8,107 nucleotides of DNA, taken from contig JAUNRO010000114.1 of NCBI GenBank assembly GCA_030544185.1, forward strand, positions 1 to 8,107. The letters run 5' to 3'. Shown piece after piece: positions 1-6,655 of this stretch. Positions within the stretch are counted from its first letter, which is position 1. Each line of letters opens with the position of its first letter. Made by a program: the position numbers and the translations under genes. This stretch comes from Propionibacteriaceae bacterium. Its GTDB lineage: Bacteria; Actinomycetota; Actinomycetes; Propionibacteriales; Propionibacteriaceae. The notes under the pieces are model-generated. The model was given only the letters and a program-made list of their open reading frames with translations, was not told the origin of the DNA and made no database searches.

Positions 1-1320
1 GGTGAAGACGCGATCGCCGGACTGCCAGGAATACATGGTGGTCATGCCGAGGCTGCGATAGGCCTTGCGCTCGGGATCCCAGACGAATCCGGCGGGAGCT
101 CCGGCCAGCGCGCCGCGCTGCTGGAACACACTGAGCGTGACCACGCCATTGCCATAGACCGTGTGCACCATGGGATCGCGCTCGTCGTGGCGCACCTGGA
201 CCAGCCGCAGGCCCGCCAGCTGCCGATGACACCACCAGCCCTGTCCGCGCAGGCGCTCGGTGCTGTTGAGGCTCAGGTTCGCGGTGGTCGCGCGCGGGGC
301 CAGGCGCGGGGGCAGGGACCGCGGGGCGGCGACCCGGCCCACAGTGATGGAGCGATAGCCGGCGGCCATCGTGACCTCGCCGCGGGCATCGAACGTCTGC
401 TCCCACAGCACCAGGCCGGCCTCGGCATCGAGCCACCAGCGGGCCGCCACCCGGCCCTCGCGGTGCGCCTCGACCACGTGGGTGGGCCGGCCCGCGACCA
501 GCGGACCGGCACCGGCGACCAAGTCATGGGTGGCCGCGATGGTCTCCACGCCGACGCGCTCCTGCACCGGCAGGATGACCGCCCGTCGGGGCCCGGCCTT
601 CTCGGGGAACGCCACGACTGCGCCTCGGCCGGGTCGCGACACCACGTGTGCGTCGAGCAGCCAGAAGCCCGCCAGGTGGCGGATCTGAACGATCTGCGTC
701 CCCGCATGGGCAGTGTTGCTCTGCGCAGCGGCGGCCCGCAGCAACAGTTCGTGAGCGCCGTCGACCGTCAGCGGCCCGCTCGGCGCCCCCGGCCCGATGA
801 GCGTCCGGGTCTTGCGCTCCGGCTGGTATCGCCCCCGGGCAGCCGCCACCGCCGGATTGCCGAGCGGGTCCTTGCCGAGTGCCGCCGTGAACTCAAGGCG
901 CGCATCGGGGCCGGGGTCCACCGCCTGCGTCCGGGTGGGCGGCGCCGCGGTCCAGCCCACGCCCACCAGCCCCGCTAGCAGCAGACACGTCAACGTCATG
1001 GCACCAGCCACCGCGCGATAGGCGCGACGGCGCGGGCTCGGGAGGGTTCCGGGCCGCTGCGGATCGAATGGACGCGCATAGAGCGGCTGGTCCGCCTGTT
1101 CCCCGGCGATCGACAGCAGCCGATCAGTGAGCGCTGCGGAGGCCGGGGAGTCGGGCTCGATGCGACGCAGGCGGTCGCGAACGGCGCGCAGCGACGCCGC
1201 CTCCTCACGACACCCGGGGCAGGTCGCCAAGTGTTCGCACAGGCGTTCCCGCTCCCGGAGGTCCAAGGCGCCGTCGATCAGCTCCGCGAGATCGCGCCGG
1301 CGAGACGGACAGGGCCTCAC
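1..1320 (-). CDS. Membrane anti-sigma factor: zinc-finger (ZAS) domain, TM helix and extracytoplasmic RseB-like region (3' end outside window)
   Basis: Reading down from a GTG at 1320, one frame stays open for 440 codons to the window edge, so the C-terminus is missing. The N-terminus carries the zinc anti-sigma signature H-x3-C-x2-C (H30, C34, C37), expected to hold SigE inactive in the cytoplasm. A basic stretch (RRRAYR, 97-102) leads into a single hydrophobic helix at about 103-123, which predicts an N-in protein with about 315 residues outside the membrane. That outer part has motifs I associate with the MucB/RseB family: a [11 protein letters not shown] segment near 294-304 and, further on, an aromatic GWW and a [15 protein letters not shown] stretch. 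The start overlaps the sigE stop as GTGA and has GGAGGAGG four bases upstream, so translation is coupled. Inferred role: envelope-stress sensing through SigE. The zinc-finger and TM assignments are firm; the RseB assignment is by recalled similarity. Confidence 0.85.
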   Translation of the reverse strand, partial: MRPCPSRRRDLAELIDGALDLRERERLCEHLATCPGCREEAASLRAVRDRLRRIEPDSPASAALTDRLLSIAGEQADQPLYARPFDPQRPGTLPSPRRRAYRAVAGAMTLTCLLLAGLVGVGWTAAPPTRTQAVDPGPDARLEFTAALGKDPLGNPAVAAARGRYQPERKTRTLIGPGAPSGPLTVDGAHELLLRAAAAQSNTAHAGTQIVQIRHLAGFWLLDAHVVSRPGRGAVVAFPEKAGPRRAVILPVQERVGVETIAATHDLVAGAGPLVAGRPTHVVEAHREGRVAARWWLDAEAGLVLWEQTFDARGEVTMAAGYRSITVGRVAAPRSLPPRLAPRATTANLSLNSTERLRGQGWWCHRQLAGLRLVQVRHDERDPMVHTVYGNGVVTLSVFQQRGALAGAPAGFVWDPERKAYRSLGMTTMYSWQSGDRVFT

Positions 1321-1970
1321 CGCGCCTCCTCCATCACCGGACCTTGTTCGGCTTCGATGCCCAGATAGCGGGCCCTGCCTGCCGTGGGCTGGCGGTGCGC
1401 CAGCGCCTCGCGCAACTGGGCCCGCCCACGGTGGATCCGGCTGCGCACGGTGCCGAGCTTGACGTCCAGGACGTCGGCGACCTCTTCATAGGTGAGGCCC
1501 TCCACATCGCACAGGACGACGCAAGCGCGAAACTCCGGGGGCAGCGCGGCCAGTGCGGCGGCCACGTCGTGATCGAGGCCGGCATCGGCCAACTGGTCAC
1601 CCGGGGCACGTGCGGCGCCGGGCAACCGATCGTCCGCACCATCGGCGAGGCCGTCGAATCGGATCCGTTGCCGACGGCGCGCCTGATCCAGAAAGAGGTT
1701 CGTGGTGATGCGGTGCAGCCAGCCCTCGAACGTGCCGGGCTCGAACCGGTGCAACGACTTGAACACCCGGACGAAGACGTCCTGGGTGAGGTCCTCGGCA
1801 TCGTGGGCGTTGCCGGTGAGCCGCAGCGCGAGCCGATAGACGCGGGCCGAATGCTCACGAACGACGTCCTCCCAGCTGGGCGGGGTCCACGCGGCGGCCT
1901 GCGCCGATCTCGCCGGGGCTTCGGCGGAGGCGTCCCGCTCATTGCGATCGCGACGGTGGTTGATGGGCAT
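1317..1970 (-). CDS. sigE: ECF RNA polymerase sigma factor, SigE-like
   Basis: This 217-residue protein has only the two domains of an ECF sigma factor. Region 2 spans about 35-102, with [10 protein letters not shown] (57-66) for core binding and -10 recognition and the [17 protein letters not shown] stretch (79-95). Region 4 spans about 137-190, with the helix-turn-helix [20 protein letters not shown] (160-179) for -35 recognition. A polar, basic extension of about 30 residues precedes region 2. The wording is very close to mycobacterial SigE, which directs envelope and surface-stress genes. The ATG at 1970 follows a purine-rich GGGGGAGGGGG ribosome site. The gene is followed by, and overlaps by four bases, its likely anti-sigma factor, the usual arrangement for an ECF regulator and its inhibitor. 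No GGAAC-type ECF -35 element is visible upstream, so autoregulation is not shown. Confidence 0.93.
   Translation of the reverse strand: MPINHRRDRNERDASAEAPARSAQAAAWTPPSWEDVVREHSARVYRLALRLTGNAHDAEDLTQDVFVRVFKSLHRFEPGTFEGWLHRITTNLFLDQARRRQRIRFDGLADGADDRLPGAARAPGDQLADAGLDHDVAAALAALPPEFRACVVLCDVEGLTYEEVADVLDVKLGTVRSRIHRGRAQLREALAHRQPTAGRARYLGIEAEQGPVMEEAR
1325..1332 (-). promoter_or_regulatory. Ribosome binding site of the anti-sigma gene, inside the sigE 3' end
   Basis: GGAGGAGG lies within the last codons of sigE, four bases before the GTG at 1320. It fixes the start of the anti-sigma gene and, with the GTGA overlap, implies translational coupling that would keep sigma and anti-sigma in proportion. 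Confidence 0.75.
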
Positions 1971-2008
1971 CCTGTCCCCCTCCCCCGACGTGATCCGGCT
2001 GCCTGAAC

Positions 2009-2014
2009 AGTGTA
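2009..2014 (-). promoter_or_regulatory. Possible -10 hexamer for the sigE operon
   Basis: TACACT on the minus strand fits the actinobacterial TAnnnT consensus and lies 38 bases before the sigE ATG, leaving room for a short leader containing the ribosome site. No convincing -35 hexamer is found at 16-18 bases, so this is a weak call. Confidence 0.3.
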
Positions 2015-2051
2015 CGCGGCCGGGCCAATGACCCCCCGTCCCGCGACCCCT

Positions 2052-2069
2052 GGACCTACCCTGAGGTCC
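2052..2069 (-). terminator. Short hairpin after dapA
   Basis: Perfect 6-bp arms (GGACCT/AGGTCC) around a 6-base loop begin about 19 bases beyond the dapA stop codon. There is no T-run, which is common for GC-rich actinobacterial terminators. It would separate dapA from the sigE operon. The arms are short, so confidence is limited. Confidence 0.35.
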
Positions 2070-2087
2070 GGCTCGGACGCCTGGGGA

Positions 2088-2978
2088 TCACAGGAGAGCG
2101 GACCGGCGCAGGCACGCCCCGAAGGCCTCGGTCTGCTCGGGGGTCGCCTCGAGCAGCGGCGCGCGCAACCCGCCCACCGGCCGGCCCAGGAGCCCGAGCC
2201 CGGCCTTGACCAGGATGCAGCCCTGGGTCGCGAACACCCCGGTGAACGTCGGCTGGAGCCGCCGATGCAGCTCCAGCGCATCGGCGGTGCGACCCTCGGC
2301 GAAGGCGGTGATCATCTGCTTGGCGCCGCGGCCGCTGAAGTGGGTCGACGTGCCGACCAGGCCGACCCCGCCGACCGCCATGAGCGGAAGGGTGATGGCG
2401 TCGTCGCCGGCATAATAGGCCAGGCCGGACTCCGCCATCACACGCGCGGACTCAACCAGACTGCCCTTGGCGTCCTTCACGCCGACGATGTTGGGATGTT
2501 CGGCGAGCTGCAGGAGTGTGTCGGTTGCGATCTCGACCGCCGAGCGGTGGGGGATGTCATAGAGCAGGTTGGGCAGGTCGGTGGCGTCGGCCACGGCCCG
2601 GAAGTGGGCCAGGAGCCCGCTCTGCGGGGGCTTCGAATAATAAGGGGTGACGACCAGCAGGCCATCGGCGCCCGCGGCCTCGGCCTCCTGCGCCAGGTGG
2701 ATCGAATGCGCGGTGGAGAAGGTGCCCACCCCGGCCAGGATCTGCGCACGGCCCCCGACCGCCTCGACCACCGTCCGCAACAGGTCCGACTTCTCCTCAT
2801 CGGTCGTGGTCGGCGACTCTCCGGTGGTGCCGGAGATCACCAGTGCGTCGTTGTCCATCTCCTCGACCAGATAGTTCGCCAGATCGGCAGCGGCAGGGAG
2901 GTCAAGGGAACCGTCGGCTGTGAACGGCGTGACCATGGCGGTCAGCAGGCGGCCGAAGGGCATGGCTGGGGTCGACAT
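2088..2978 (-). CDS. dapA: 4-hydroxy-tetrahydrodipicolinate synthase
   Basis: This 296-residue protein matches the usual DapA length (about 290-300). DapA condenses pyruvate with aspartate semialdehyde in the cytoplasm, the first committed step to diaminopimelate and lysine. By offset to the E. coli enzyme, all key residues are present: T51 in GTTGE (T44), Y114 in TPYYS (Y107), Y140 in LLYDIP (Y133), R145 (R138) and the Schiff-base K168 in GVKDA (K161). Retention of the whole set favours a true DapA over another lyase of the superfamily. The start at 2978 gives MSTPAMPFGRLLTAMVTPF. The frame stays open further upstream, but that part is antisense or intergenic and not family-like. No Shine-Dalgarno precedes the ATG; instead TACGCT lies seven bases before it, suggesting a leaderless mRNA. 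The gene lies 65 bases downstream of the biotin carrier gene, on the same strand. A paralogue elsewhere cannot be excluded. Confidence 0.93.
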   Translation of the reverse strand: MSTPAMPFGRLLTAMVTPFTADGSLDLPAAADLANYLVEEMDNDALVISGTTGESPTTTDEEKSDLLRTVVEAVGGRAQILAGVGTFSTAHSIHLAQEAEAAGADGLLVVTPYYSKPPQSGLLAHFRAVADATDLPNLLYDIPHRSAVEIATDTLLQLAEHPNIVGVKDAKGSLVESARVMAESGLAYYAGDDAITLPLMAVGGVGLVGTSTHFSGRGAKQMITAFAEGRTADALELHRRLQPTFTGVFATQGCILVKAGLGLLGRPVGGLRAPLLEATPEQTEAFGACLRRSALL

Positions 2979-2985
2979 GTGGGAA

Positions 2986-2991
2986 AGCGTA
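2986..2991 (-). promoter_or_regulatory. Candidate leaderless -10 hexamer of dapA
   Basis: TACGCT (TAnnnT) ends exactly seven bases before the dapA ATG, the spacing expected if transcription starts at the A of the start codon. The absence of any Shine-Dalgarno supports this. The nearest TTG-type -35 (TTGGCC) is 19 bases upstream and weak. Confidence 0.5.
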
Positions 2992-3043
2992 CGCACCCGG
3001 TCGCGTCCGCGGCCAATCTCGCCGGATTGTGCGGGCGCGTCGT

Positions 3044-3286
3044 TCACGAAAGCGAAAGGATCACCAGCGGATCGCCGTCGTGGACCACGTCCCCGGCCCG
3101 GACGACCACCTCGGTGACGGTGCCCGCCCGCTCGGCCAGGACGGGGATCTCCATCTTCATGGATTCCAGGATGCAGACCGGATCGGTCGGGGTGAGCCGG
3201 TCCCCGACGGCGACCTCCACACTCATCACCGCCGCCACCAGGTCGGCGTGGACGGTATGGGTGTTGCGCGCGGTCACGGAGCTCAT
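3044..3286 (-). CDS. Stand-alone biotin carboxyl carrier (biotin/lipoyl attachment) protein
   Basis: This 80-residue protein is a single biotinyl domain. The hallmark ESMKMEIP lies at 41-48, with K44 as the predicted biotinylation site, followed by a second half (AGTVTEV, then GDVVHDGDPLVIL) that completes the symmetrical beta-barrel. It resembles mycobacterial TB7.3 (Rv3221c), also a lone carrier domain. Such proteins carry CO2 between carboxylase and carboxyltransferase subunits encoded elsewhere; the partner is not in this window. The ATG at 3286 is preferred because TAGCAT lies seven bases upstream and no Shine-Dalgarno is visible. An in-frame ATG at 3295 overlaps that hexamer. It is transcribed toward dapA and divergently from the methyltransferase. 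The known TB7.3 gene also lies beside a sigma/anti-sigma pair (sigH-rshA), which may be coincidence. Confidence 0.88.
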   Translation of the reverse strand: MSSVTARNTHTVHADLVAAVMSVEVAVGDRLTPTDPVCILESMKMEIPVLAERAGTVTEVVVRAGDVVHDGDPLVILSLS

Positions 3287-3293
3287 GCGCCAC

Positions 3294-3299
3294 ATGCTA
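3294..3299 (-). promoter_or_regulatory. Candidate leaderless -10 hexamer of the biotin carrier gene
   Basis: TAGCAT (TAnnnT, minus strand) is followed by exactly seven bases and then the ATG at 3286. There is no Shine-Dalgarno and no recognisable -35. It faces away from the plus-strand hexamer at 3323-3328. Confidence 0.45.
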
Positions 3300-3322
3300 G
3301 GCCCTGCGGCTGAGCGGGACGC

Positions 3323-3328
3323 TAGGCT
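3323..3328 (+). promoter_or_regulatory. Candidate leaderless -10 hexamer of the O-methyltransferase gene
   Basis: TAGGCT (TAnnnT) is followed by exactly seven bases and then the GTG at 3336. The start has no Shine-Dalgarno. Together with the opposite-strand hexamer at 3294-3299 it forms a very compact divergent promoter pair. Confidence 0.5.
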
Positions 3329-3335
3329 GATCCGC

Positions 3336-3989
3336 GTGAGCGCACAAGGCCCTGTCAACCCTGTCCCGACCGGCGCGTCGATCGCCTTCGCCGAAGGCTT
3401 CCGACCGCAGTCCGAAGCCCTCCAGGGGGCTCGCAAGGATGCGATCGCCCTCGGTGTGCAGCCGCTGAGCGCCGGCTCGGTCTCAATGCTGACCGTGCTG
3501 GCCAAGCTGATCGGCGCCCAGGCCGTGGTCGAGATCGGCACGGGCGCGGGCGTGTCCGGGCTGGCTCTGTTCGACGGCATGGCGGCCAGCGGCATCCTCA
3601 CCAGCGTGGACGCCGAGCACGAGGTGCAGGCCGCGGCCCGCCGGGCGTTCACCGGCGCCCAGATCCCGACGCGGCGGTTCCGCCTCATCGCCGGCCAGGC
3701 GCTGGACGTGCTGCCGAAGCTGAGCGACGGCGCCTATGACCTGGTGCTGATCAATGGCGACCATCTCGAATACGGCGAATATGTCGCCCAGGCGCTCCGC
3801 CTGCTCCGCCACGGCGGCGTCATGGTGATCAATCACGCGCTGTGGGCCAACAAGATCGCCGATCCGGACAACCAGGAGGACGAGACGATCGTCATCCGCG
3901 AGGCGCTTTCGGCGGTGCAGGATATCGAGGACTTCGTCGCGACGCTCTCGCCCATCGGCGACGGCTTGCTCATCGCGGTCAAGGGCTGA
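3336..3989 (+). CDS. SAM-dependent O-methyltransferase family 3 protein (COMT/Rv1220c-like)
   Basis: This 217-residue class I methyltransferase has the SAM-binding motif VVEIGTGAGVSGL (63-75), an acidic residue after beta2 (D92 in SVDAE) and the usual closing GDGLLIAVKG end. Overall it resembles the O-methyltransferase encoded beside sigE in mycobacteria (Rv1220c); the substrate is unknown. The family normally binds a divalent metal through an Asp in an IDAD-like segment and an Asp-Asn pair in a later aDNvLW-like segment. Here these read LVLINGD (N140) and VINHALW (N166, H167), so the classical site appears lost. The GTG at 3336 is chosen because it begins the conserved part and lies seven bases after TAGGCT; the frame stays open upstream, but that part is antisense to dapA. 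The gene is convergent with glgC. Confidence 0.88.
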   Translation: MSAQGPVNPVPTGASIAFAEGFRPQSEALQGARKDAIALGVQPLSAGSVSMLTVLAKLIGAQAVVEIGTGAGVSGLALFDGMAASGILTSVDAEHEVQAAARRAFTGAQIPTRRFRLIAGQALDVLPKLSDGAYDLVLINGDHLEYGEYVAQALRLLRHGGVMVINHALWANKIADPDNQEDETIVIREALSAVQDIEDFVATLSPIGDGLLIAVKG

Positions 3990-4030
3990 GCCGCTGCGGC
4001 GTACGCCCAGGTCGCCGGACTGCGGCGTTA

Positions 4031-4081
4031 GCCGGATCACGGGCGCCGCCGAGAACGTGTCCCCCAGCGCCCGGATCCGGC
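4031..4081. terminator. Nested hairpin between the convergent methyltransferase and glgC genes
   Basis: GCCGGATC (4031-4038) pairs perfectly with GATCCGGC (4074-4081). Inside, GGGCGC (4041-4046) pairs with GCGCCC (4067-4072) across a small AC/G internal loop, leaving a 20-base loop. It lies 41 bases after the methyltransferase stop and 7 bases beyond the glgC stop, so it could end transcription from both sides. There is no T-run. Confidence 0.5.
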
Positions 4082-4088
4082 GCAGGAC

Positions 4089-5309
4089 TCACTTCCGGGT
4101 GACGCGCACGCCCTTGCCGACAACCGTGATGCCGCCCGAGGACACCGTGAACCCACGGGCGCGATCGTCCTCCTTGTTCACCCCGACCTCACAGCCGTCC
4201 TCAACGACAACGTTCTTGTCCAGGATCGCATTGCGGACGACAGCGTTGCGGCCGATGCGGACGTTGTCCATCACGACCGCTTGCTCGACGTTGGCCCACT
4301 TGTCCACCCGCACGTTCGGCGAGAGCACCGACGCATCGACGTCACCGCCGGAGATGATGCAGCCCGAGGAGACGATCGAGTCCTCGGCGTTGCCGCGGAG
4401 CACGAACTTCGCCCCGGGCCGCTGCGCCTGATAGGTCCAGATCGGCCAGTCGTTGTTGTAGAGCGAGAAGTTCGGATCCACCGACACCAGGTCCATGTGG
4501 GCCTCGTGATAGGCATCGATCGTCCCGACATCTCGCCAATAGTTCCGGTCCTTCTCGGTCGCGCCCGGGACGGTGTTGGCCGTGAAGTCGTGGACCTGGG
4601 CCTGGCCCTGGGCGACGAAGCGCGGGATGATGTCGCCGCCCATGTCGTGGCGGGCGGTCGCGTCGGCGGCGTCGGCCTCGAGGGCCTCCCCCAGCGCCGA
4701 GCGGGTGAAGATGTAGTTGCCCATCGAGGCGAACGACTCGTCCGGGCTGTCGGGCAGCCCGGGCGGATCCGCAGGCTTCTCGAGGAACTCCCGGATCTTG
4801 GAGTCGGCGGTGGCGTCGATGATGCCGAACGCGCTGGCCTCGCTGCGCGGCACCCGGATGCCGGCGACCGTGCAGGGCAGACCGGACTCGATGTGCTGGT
4901 CGAGCATCTGGCTGACGTCCATGCGATAGATGTTGTCGGCGCCGAACACGACCACATAGTCCGGATCCTCGTCCCGGATCAGGTTCATCGACTGATAGAT
5001 GGCATCGGCGGACCCCTGATACCACCGCGGACCGAGCCGCTGCTGCGCCGGCACGGGGGTCACATAGTTGCCCAGCATCGTGGACATCCGCCACGTCACC
5101 GAGATGTGGCGGTCGAGCGAATGGGACTTGTATTGCGTCAGCACCGCGATCTGGCGCAGATCGCTGTTGACCATGTTGGAAAGCACGAAGTCGATCAGAC
5201 GATAGGTCCCGCCGAACGGGACAGCTGGTTTGGCACGATCCATCGTGAGCGGCATCAGCCGCTTGCCCTCGCCACCGGCCAGAACGATTGACAAAACTTT
5301 GGGCCGCAC
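4089..5309 (-). CDS. glgC: Glucose-1-phosphate adenylyltransferase (ADP-glucose pyrophosphorylase)
   Basis: GlgC makes ADP-glucose from ATP and glucose-1-phosphate, the activated donor for glycogen-type glucans. From the GTG at 5309 the protein has 406 residues, close to mycobacterial and streptomycete GlgC (about 400). The nucleotidyltransferase domain shows LAGGEGKRL (10-18), the effector/substrate stretch [11 protein letters not shown] (24-34), WYQGSADA (96-103) and [11 protein letters not shown] (121-131) with metal-site D125. An EFLEKP segment follows, then a C-terminal left-handed beta-helix with repeated hexapeptides and the conserved AILDKNVVV. An ATG at 5345 would add 12 residues. 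I prefer 5309 because GAGGTGA, an extended Shine-Dalgarno, ends five bases before it and TAGGGT would place the transcript start almost on the ATG. It is divergent from glgA and likely co-regulated with it. Confidence 0.95.
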   Translation of the reverse strand: MRPKVLSIVLAGGEGKRLMPLTMDRAKPAVPFGGTYRLIDFVLSNMVNSDLRQIAVLTQYKSHSLDRHISVTWRMSTMLGNYVTPVPAQQRLGPRWYQGSADAIYQSMNLIRDEDPDYVVVFGADNIYRMDVSQMLDQHIESGLPCTVAGIRVPRSEASAFGIIDATADSKIREFLEKPADPPGLPDSPDESFASMGNYIFTRSALGEALEADAADATARHDMGGDIIPRFVAQGQAQVHDFTANTVPGATEKDRNYWRDVGTIDAYHEAHMDLVSVDPNFSLYNNDWPIWTYQAQRPGAKFVLRGNAEDSIVSSGCIISGGDVDASVLSPNVRVDKWANVEQAVVMDNVRIGRNAVVRNAILDKNVVVEDGCEVGVNKEDDRARGFTVSSGGITVVGKGVRVTRK

Positions 5310-5314
5310 AGGTC

Positions 5315-5321
5315 TCACCTC
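5315..5321 (-). promoter_or_regulatory. Ribosome binding site that favours the GTG start of glgC
   Basis: GAGGTGA is a seven-base match to the anti-Shine-Dalgarno and ends five bases before the GTG at 5309. It lies inside the coding extension that the upstream ATG (5345) would give, so it is evidence for the shorter protein. Confidence 0.55.
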
Positions 5322-5350
5322 AATGTTCGCAAGTGCTGGAGACATTCCCC

Positions 5351-5356
5351 ACCCTA
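5351..5356 (-). promoter_or_regulatory. Possible -10 hexamer of glgC
   Basis: TAGGGT (TAnnnT, minus strand) ends five bases before the ATG at 5345. A start point about seven bases downstream would fall within that ATG and give a leader of roughly 35 bases for the GTG start at 5309. No clear -35 is seen. Confidence 0.35.
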
Positions 5357-5422
5357 TCCCTCCACCGCCTTCTCGGTGCGACCCCCCACACGCACGCGCG
5401 ATCCTTGTGACACGATCAGTTC

Positions 5423-6613
5423 ATGAGCATGCGAATCTCGCTTCTGACCCGGGAATATCCGCCCAGCATCTATGGCGGAGCAGGCGTTCACGTCGCCCAG
5501 CTCGTCCCTCAGCTGCGCAAGCTGATCGACGTCGACGTGCAGTGCATGGGCGAGCCCCGCGAGGGGGCCACGGCCCACGCGGAGGACTTCCCCCGAGGGG
5601 CGAACGCCGCGCTGCGGGTGTTCGGGGCCGACCTGAGCATGGTGGGCGCGATCCCGGAGGTGGACCTGGTCCATGCCCACACGTGGTACGCCTGTCTCGC
5701 TGCCCACCTGACCGGGCTCTTCCAGGACATTCCCAGCGTGGTCACCGCCCACTCCCTCGAACCCGACCGCCCGTGGAAGGCGGAGCAGCTCGGCGGTGGC
5801 TACCGGCTGAGCTCGTGGGCGGAGCAGACGGCCTATGAGGGCGCGAGCGCCGTCATAGCGGTGAGTGAAGCGATGAAGCCCGCGATCCTGAATGCCTATC
5901 CGGCCCTGGACCCGGCGAAGATCCACGTCGTCAAGAACGGGATCGACACTGACGAGTTCCTGCCGACCACCGACTTCGATGTGCTCACCGAGTTCGGCGT
6001 CGACCTCGACCGCCCGATCGTGTCCTTCGTCGGGCGCATCACGCGCCAGAAGGGCCTGGTGCACCTGGTGCGGGCGGCGGAGCACTTCGACGAGGGCACC
6101 CAGCTCGTGCTGTTCGCCGGCGCCCCGGACACCCCGGAGATCGCGGCCGAATTCAACGACGCCTTCAACCACCTCAAGCAGAGTCGCGGCGGGGTGATCT
6201 GGGTGCAGGAAATGATGCCCCGGGCCGCCGTGCGGCAGCTGCTGTCACATTCGACCGTGTTCGCCTGCCCCTCGATCTATGAGCCGCTGGGCATCGTGAA
6301 CCTCGAAGCGATGGCCTGTGAGACCGCGGTCGTCGCCTCGGCTGTGGGCGGCATCCCCGAGGTGGTGGTCGACGGCACGACCGGGCTGTTGGTCGACTAT
6401 GACCCGGCACAGGCCGATGATCCCGCGTTCATCGAGGGCTTCGAGACTCAGTTCGCCGAGCGGGTCAACGAGCTGACCCGCGACCGCGCCCGGGCCGACG
6501 CGTTCGGCAAGGCCGGTCGGCAGCGCTGCATCGATGAGTTCTCCTGGGCGCGGATCGCGGAGCAGACGGTGGCGGTCTATCGCGCCGCGATCGAGGCCCA
6601 CGCGGCTCGCTGA
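5423..6613 (+). CDS. glgA: Actinobacterial glycogen synthase / GlgM-type glucosyltransferase (GT4)
   Basis: This 396-residue GT-B enzyme uses ADP-glucose from the neighbouring GlgC. It is of the short corynebacterial/mycobacterial GlgA type, about 80 residues shorter than E. coli GlgA. Visible GT4 elements are YGGAGVHV near the N-terminus (17-24), VVKNGID before the C-terminal Rossmann domain, the phosphate-binding R205 and K210 in VGRITRQKG, and the EX7E motif E287/E295 in YEPLGIVNLEAMA. Mycobacterial members (Rv1212c, GlgM) make maltose-1-phosphate for the GlgE pathway; others elongate alpha-glucan directly. The sequence alone does not decide between them, and no glgE or treS lies in the window. 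The ATG at 5423 has no Shine-Dalgarno, and an in-frame ATG two codons later is the alternative start. CACGAT six bases upstream is a poor TAnnnT match. It is followed by a strong terminator hairpin. Confidence 0.93.
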   Translation: MSMRISLLTREYPPSIYGGAGVHVAQLVPQLRKLIDVDVQCMGEPREGATAHAEDFPRGANAALRVFGADLSMVGAIPEVDLVHAHTWYACLAAHLTGLFQDIPSVVTAHSLEPDRPWKAEQLGGGYRLSSWAEQTAYEGASAVIAVSEAMKPAILNAYPALDPAKIHVVKNGIDTDEFLPTTDFDVLTEFGVDLDRPIVSFVGRITRQKGLVHLVRAAEHFDEGTQLVLFAGAPDTPEIAAEFNDAFNHLKQSRGGVIWVQEMMPRAAVRQLLSHSTVFACPSIYEPLGIVNLEAMACETAVVASAVGGIPEVVVDGTTGLLVDYDPAQADDPAFIEGFETQFAERVNELTRDRARADAFGKAGRQRCIDEFSWARIAEQTVAVYRAAIEAHAAR

Positions 6614-6655
6614 CGCGGGCGTACGCCCCAGGGGCCCACACCGCCACCGCAAGCG

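Noticed and set aside
163..978. A long plus-strand open frame (271 codons) opposite the anti-sigma gene
   Set aside because: Composition is Arg/Gly/Pro/His-rich with no family motif, and the minus strand holds a coherent zinc-finger, TM and outer-domain protein. It is a high-GC antisense shadow.
2979..3293. An N-terminal extension of DapA (about 105 residues)
   Set aside because: DapA family length and motif spacing fit the ATG at 2978. The upstream part overlaps the biotin carrier gene in another frame and is Arg/Gly-rich without homology.
2010..3335. A plus-strand open frame that would extend the methyltransferase by about 440 residues upstream
   Set aside because: This part is antisense to dapA and the biotin carrier gene, has no family similarity, and the conserved methyltransferase begins right after the GTG at 3336 with a promoter hexamer just before it.
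3340..3366. A TTGACA word on the minus strand (3353-3358) as -35 for the biotin carrier gene
   Set aside because: It is 53 bases from the -10 hexamer TAGCAT, and the only other TAnnnT word nearby is 28 bases away; neither spacing works. It also lies inside the methyltransferase coding sequence.
4281..5291. A 336-codon plus-strand frame opposite glgC
   Set aside because: It is a shadow of a fully recognisable glgC with all motifs; the antisense product has no recognisable domain.
5354..6172. A 272-codon minus-strand frame opposite glgA
   Set aside because: It lies opposite a complete glgA with EX7E and phosphate-binding residues and shows only composition bias.
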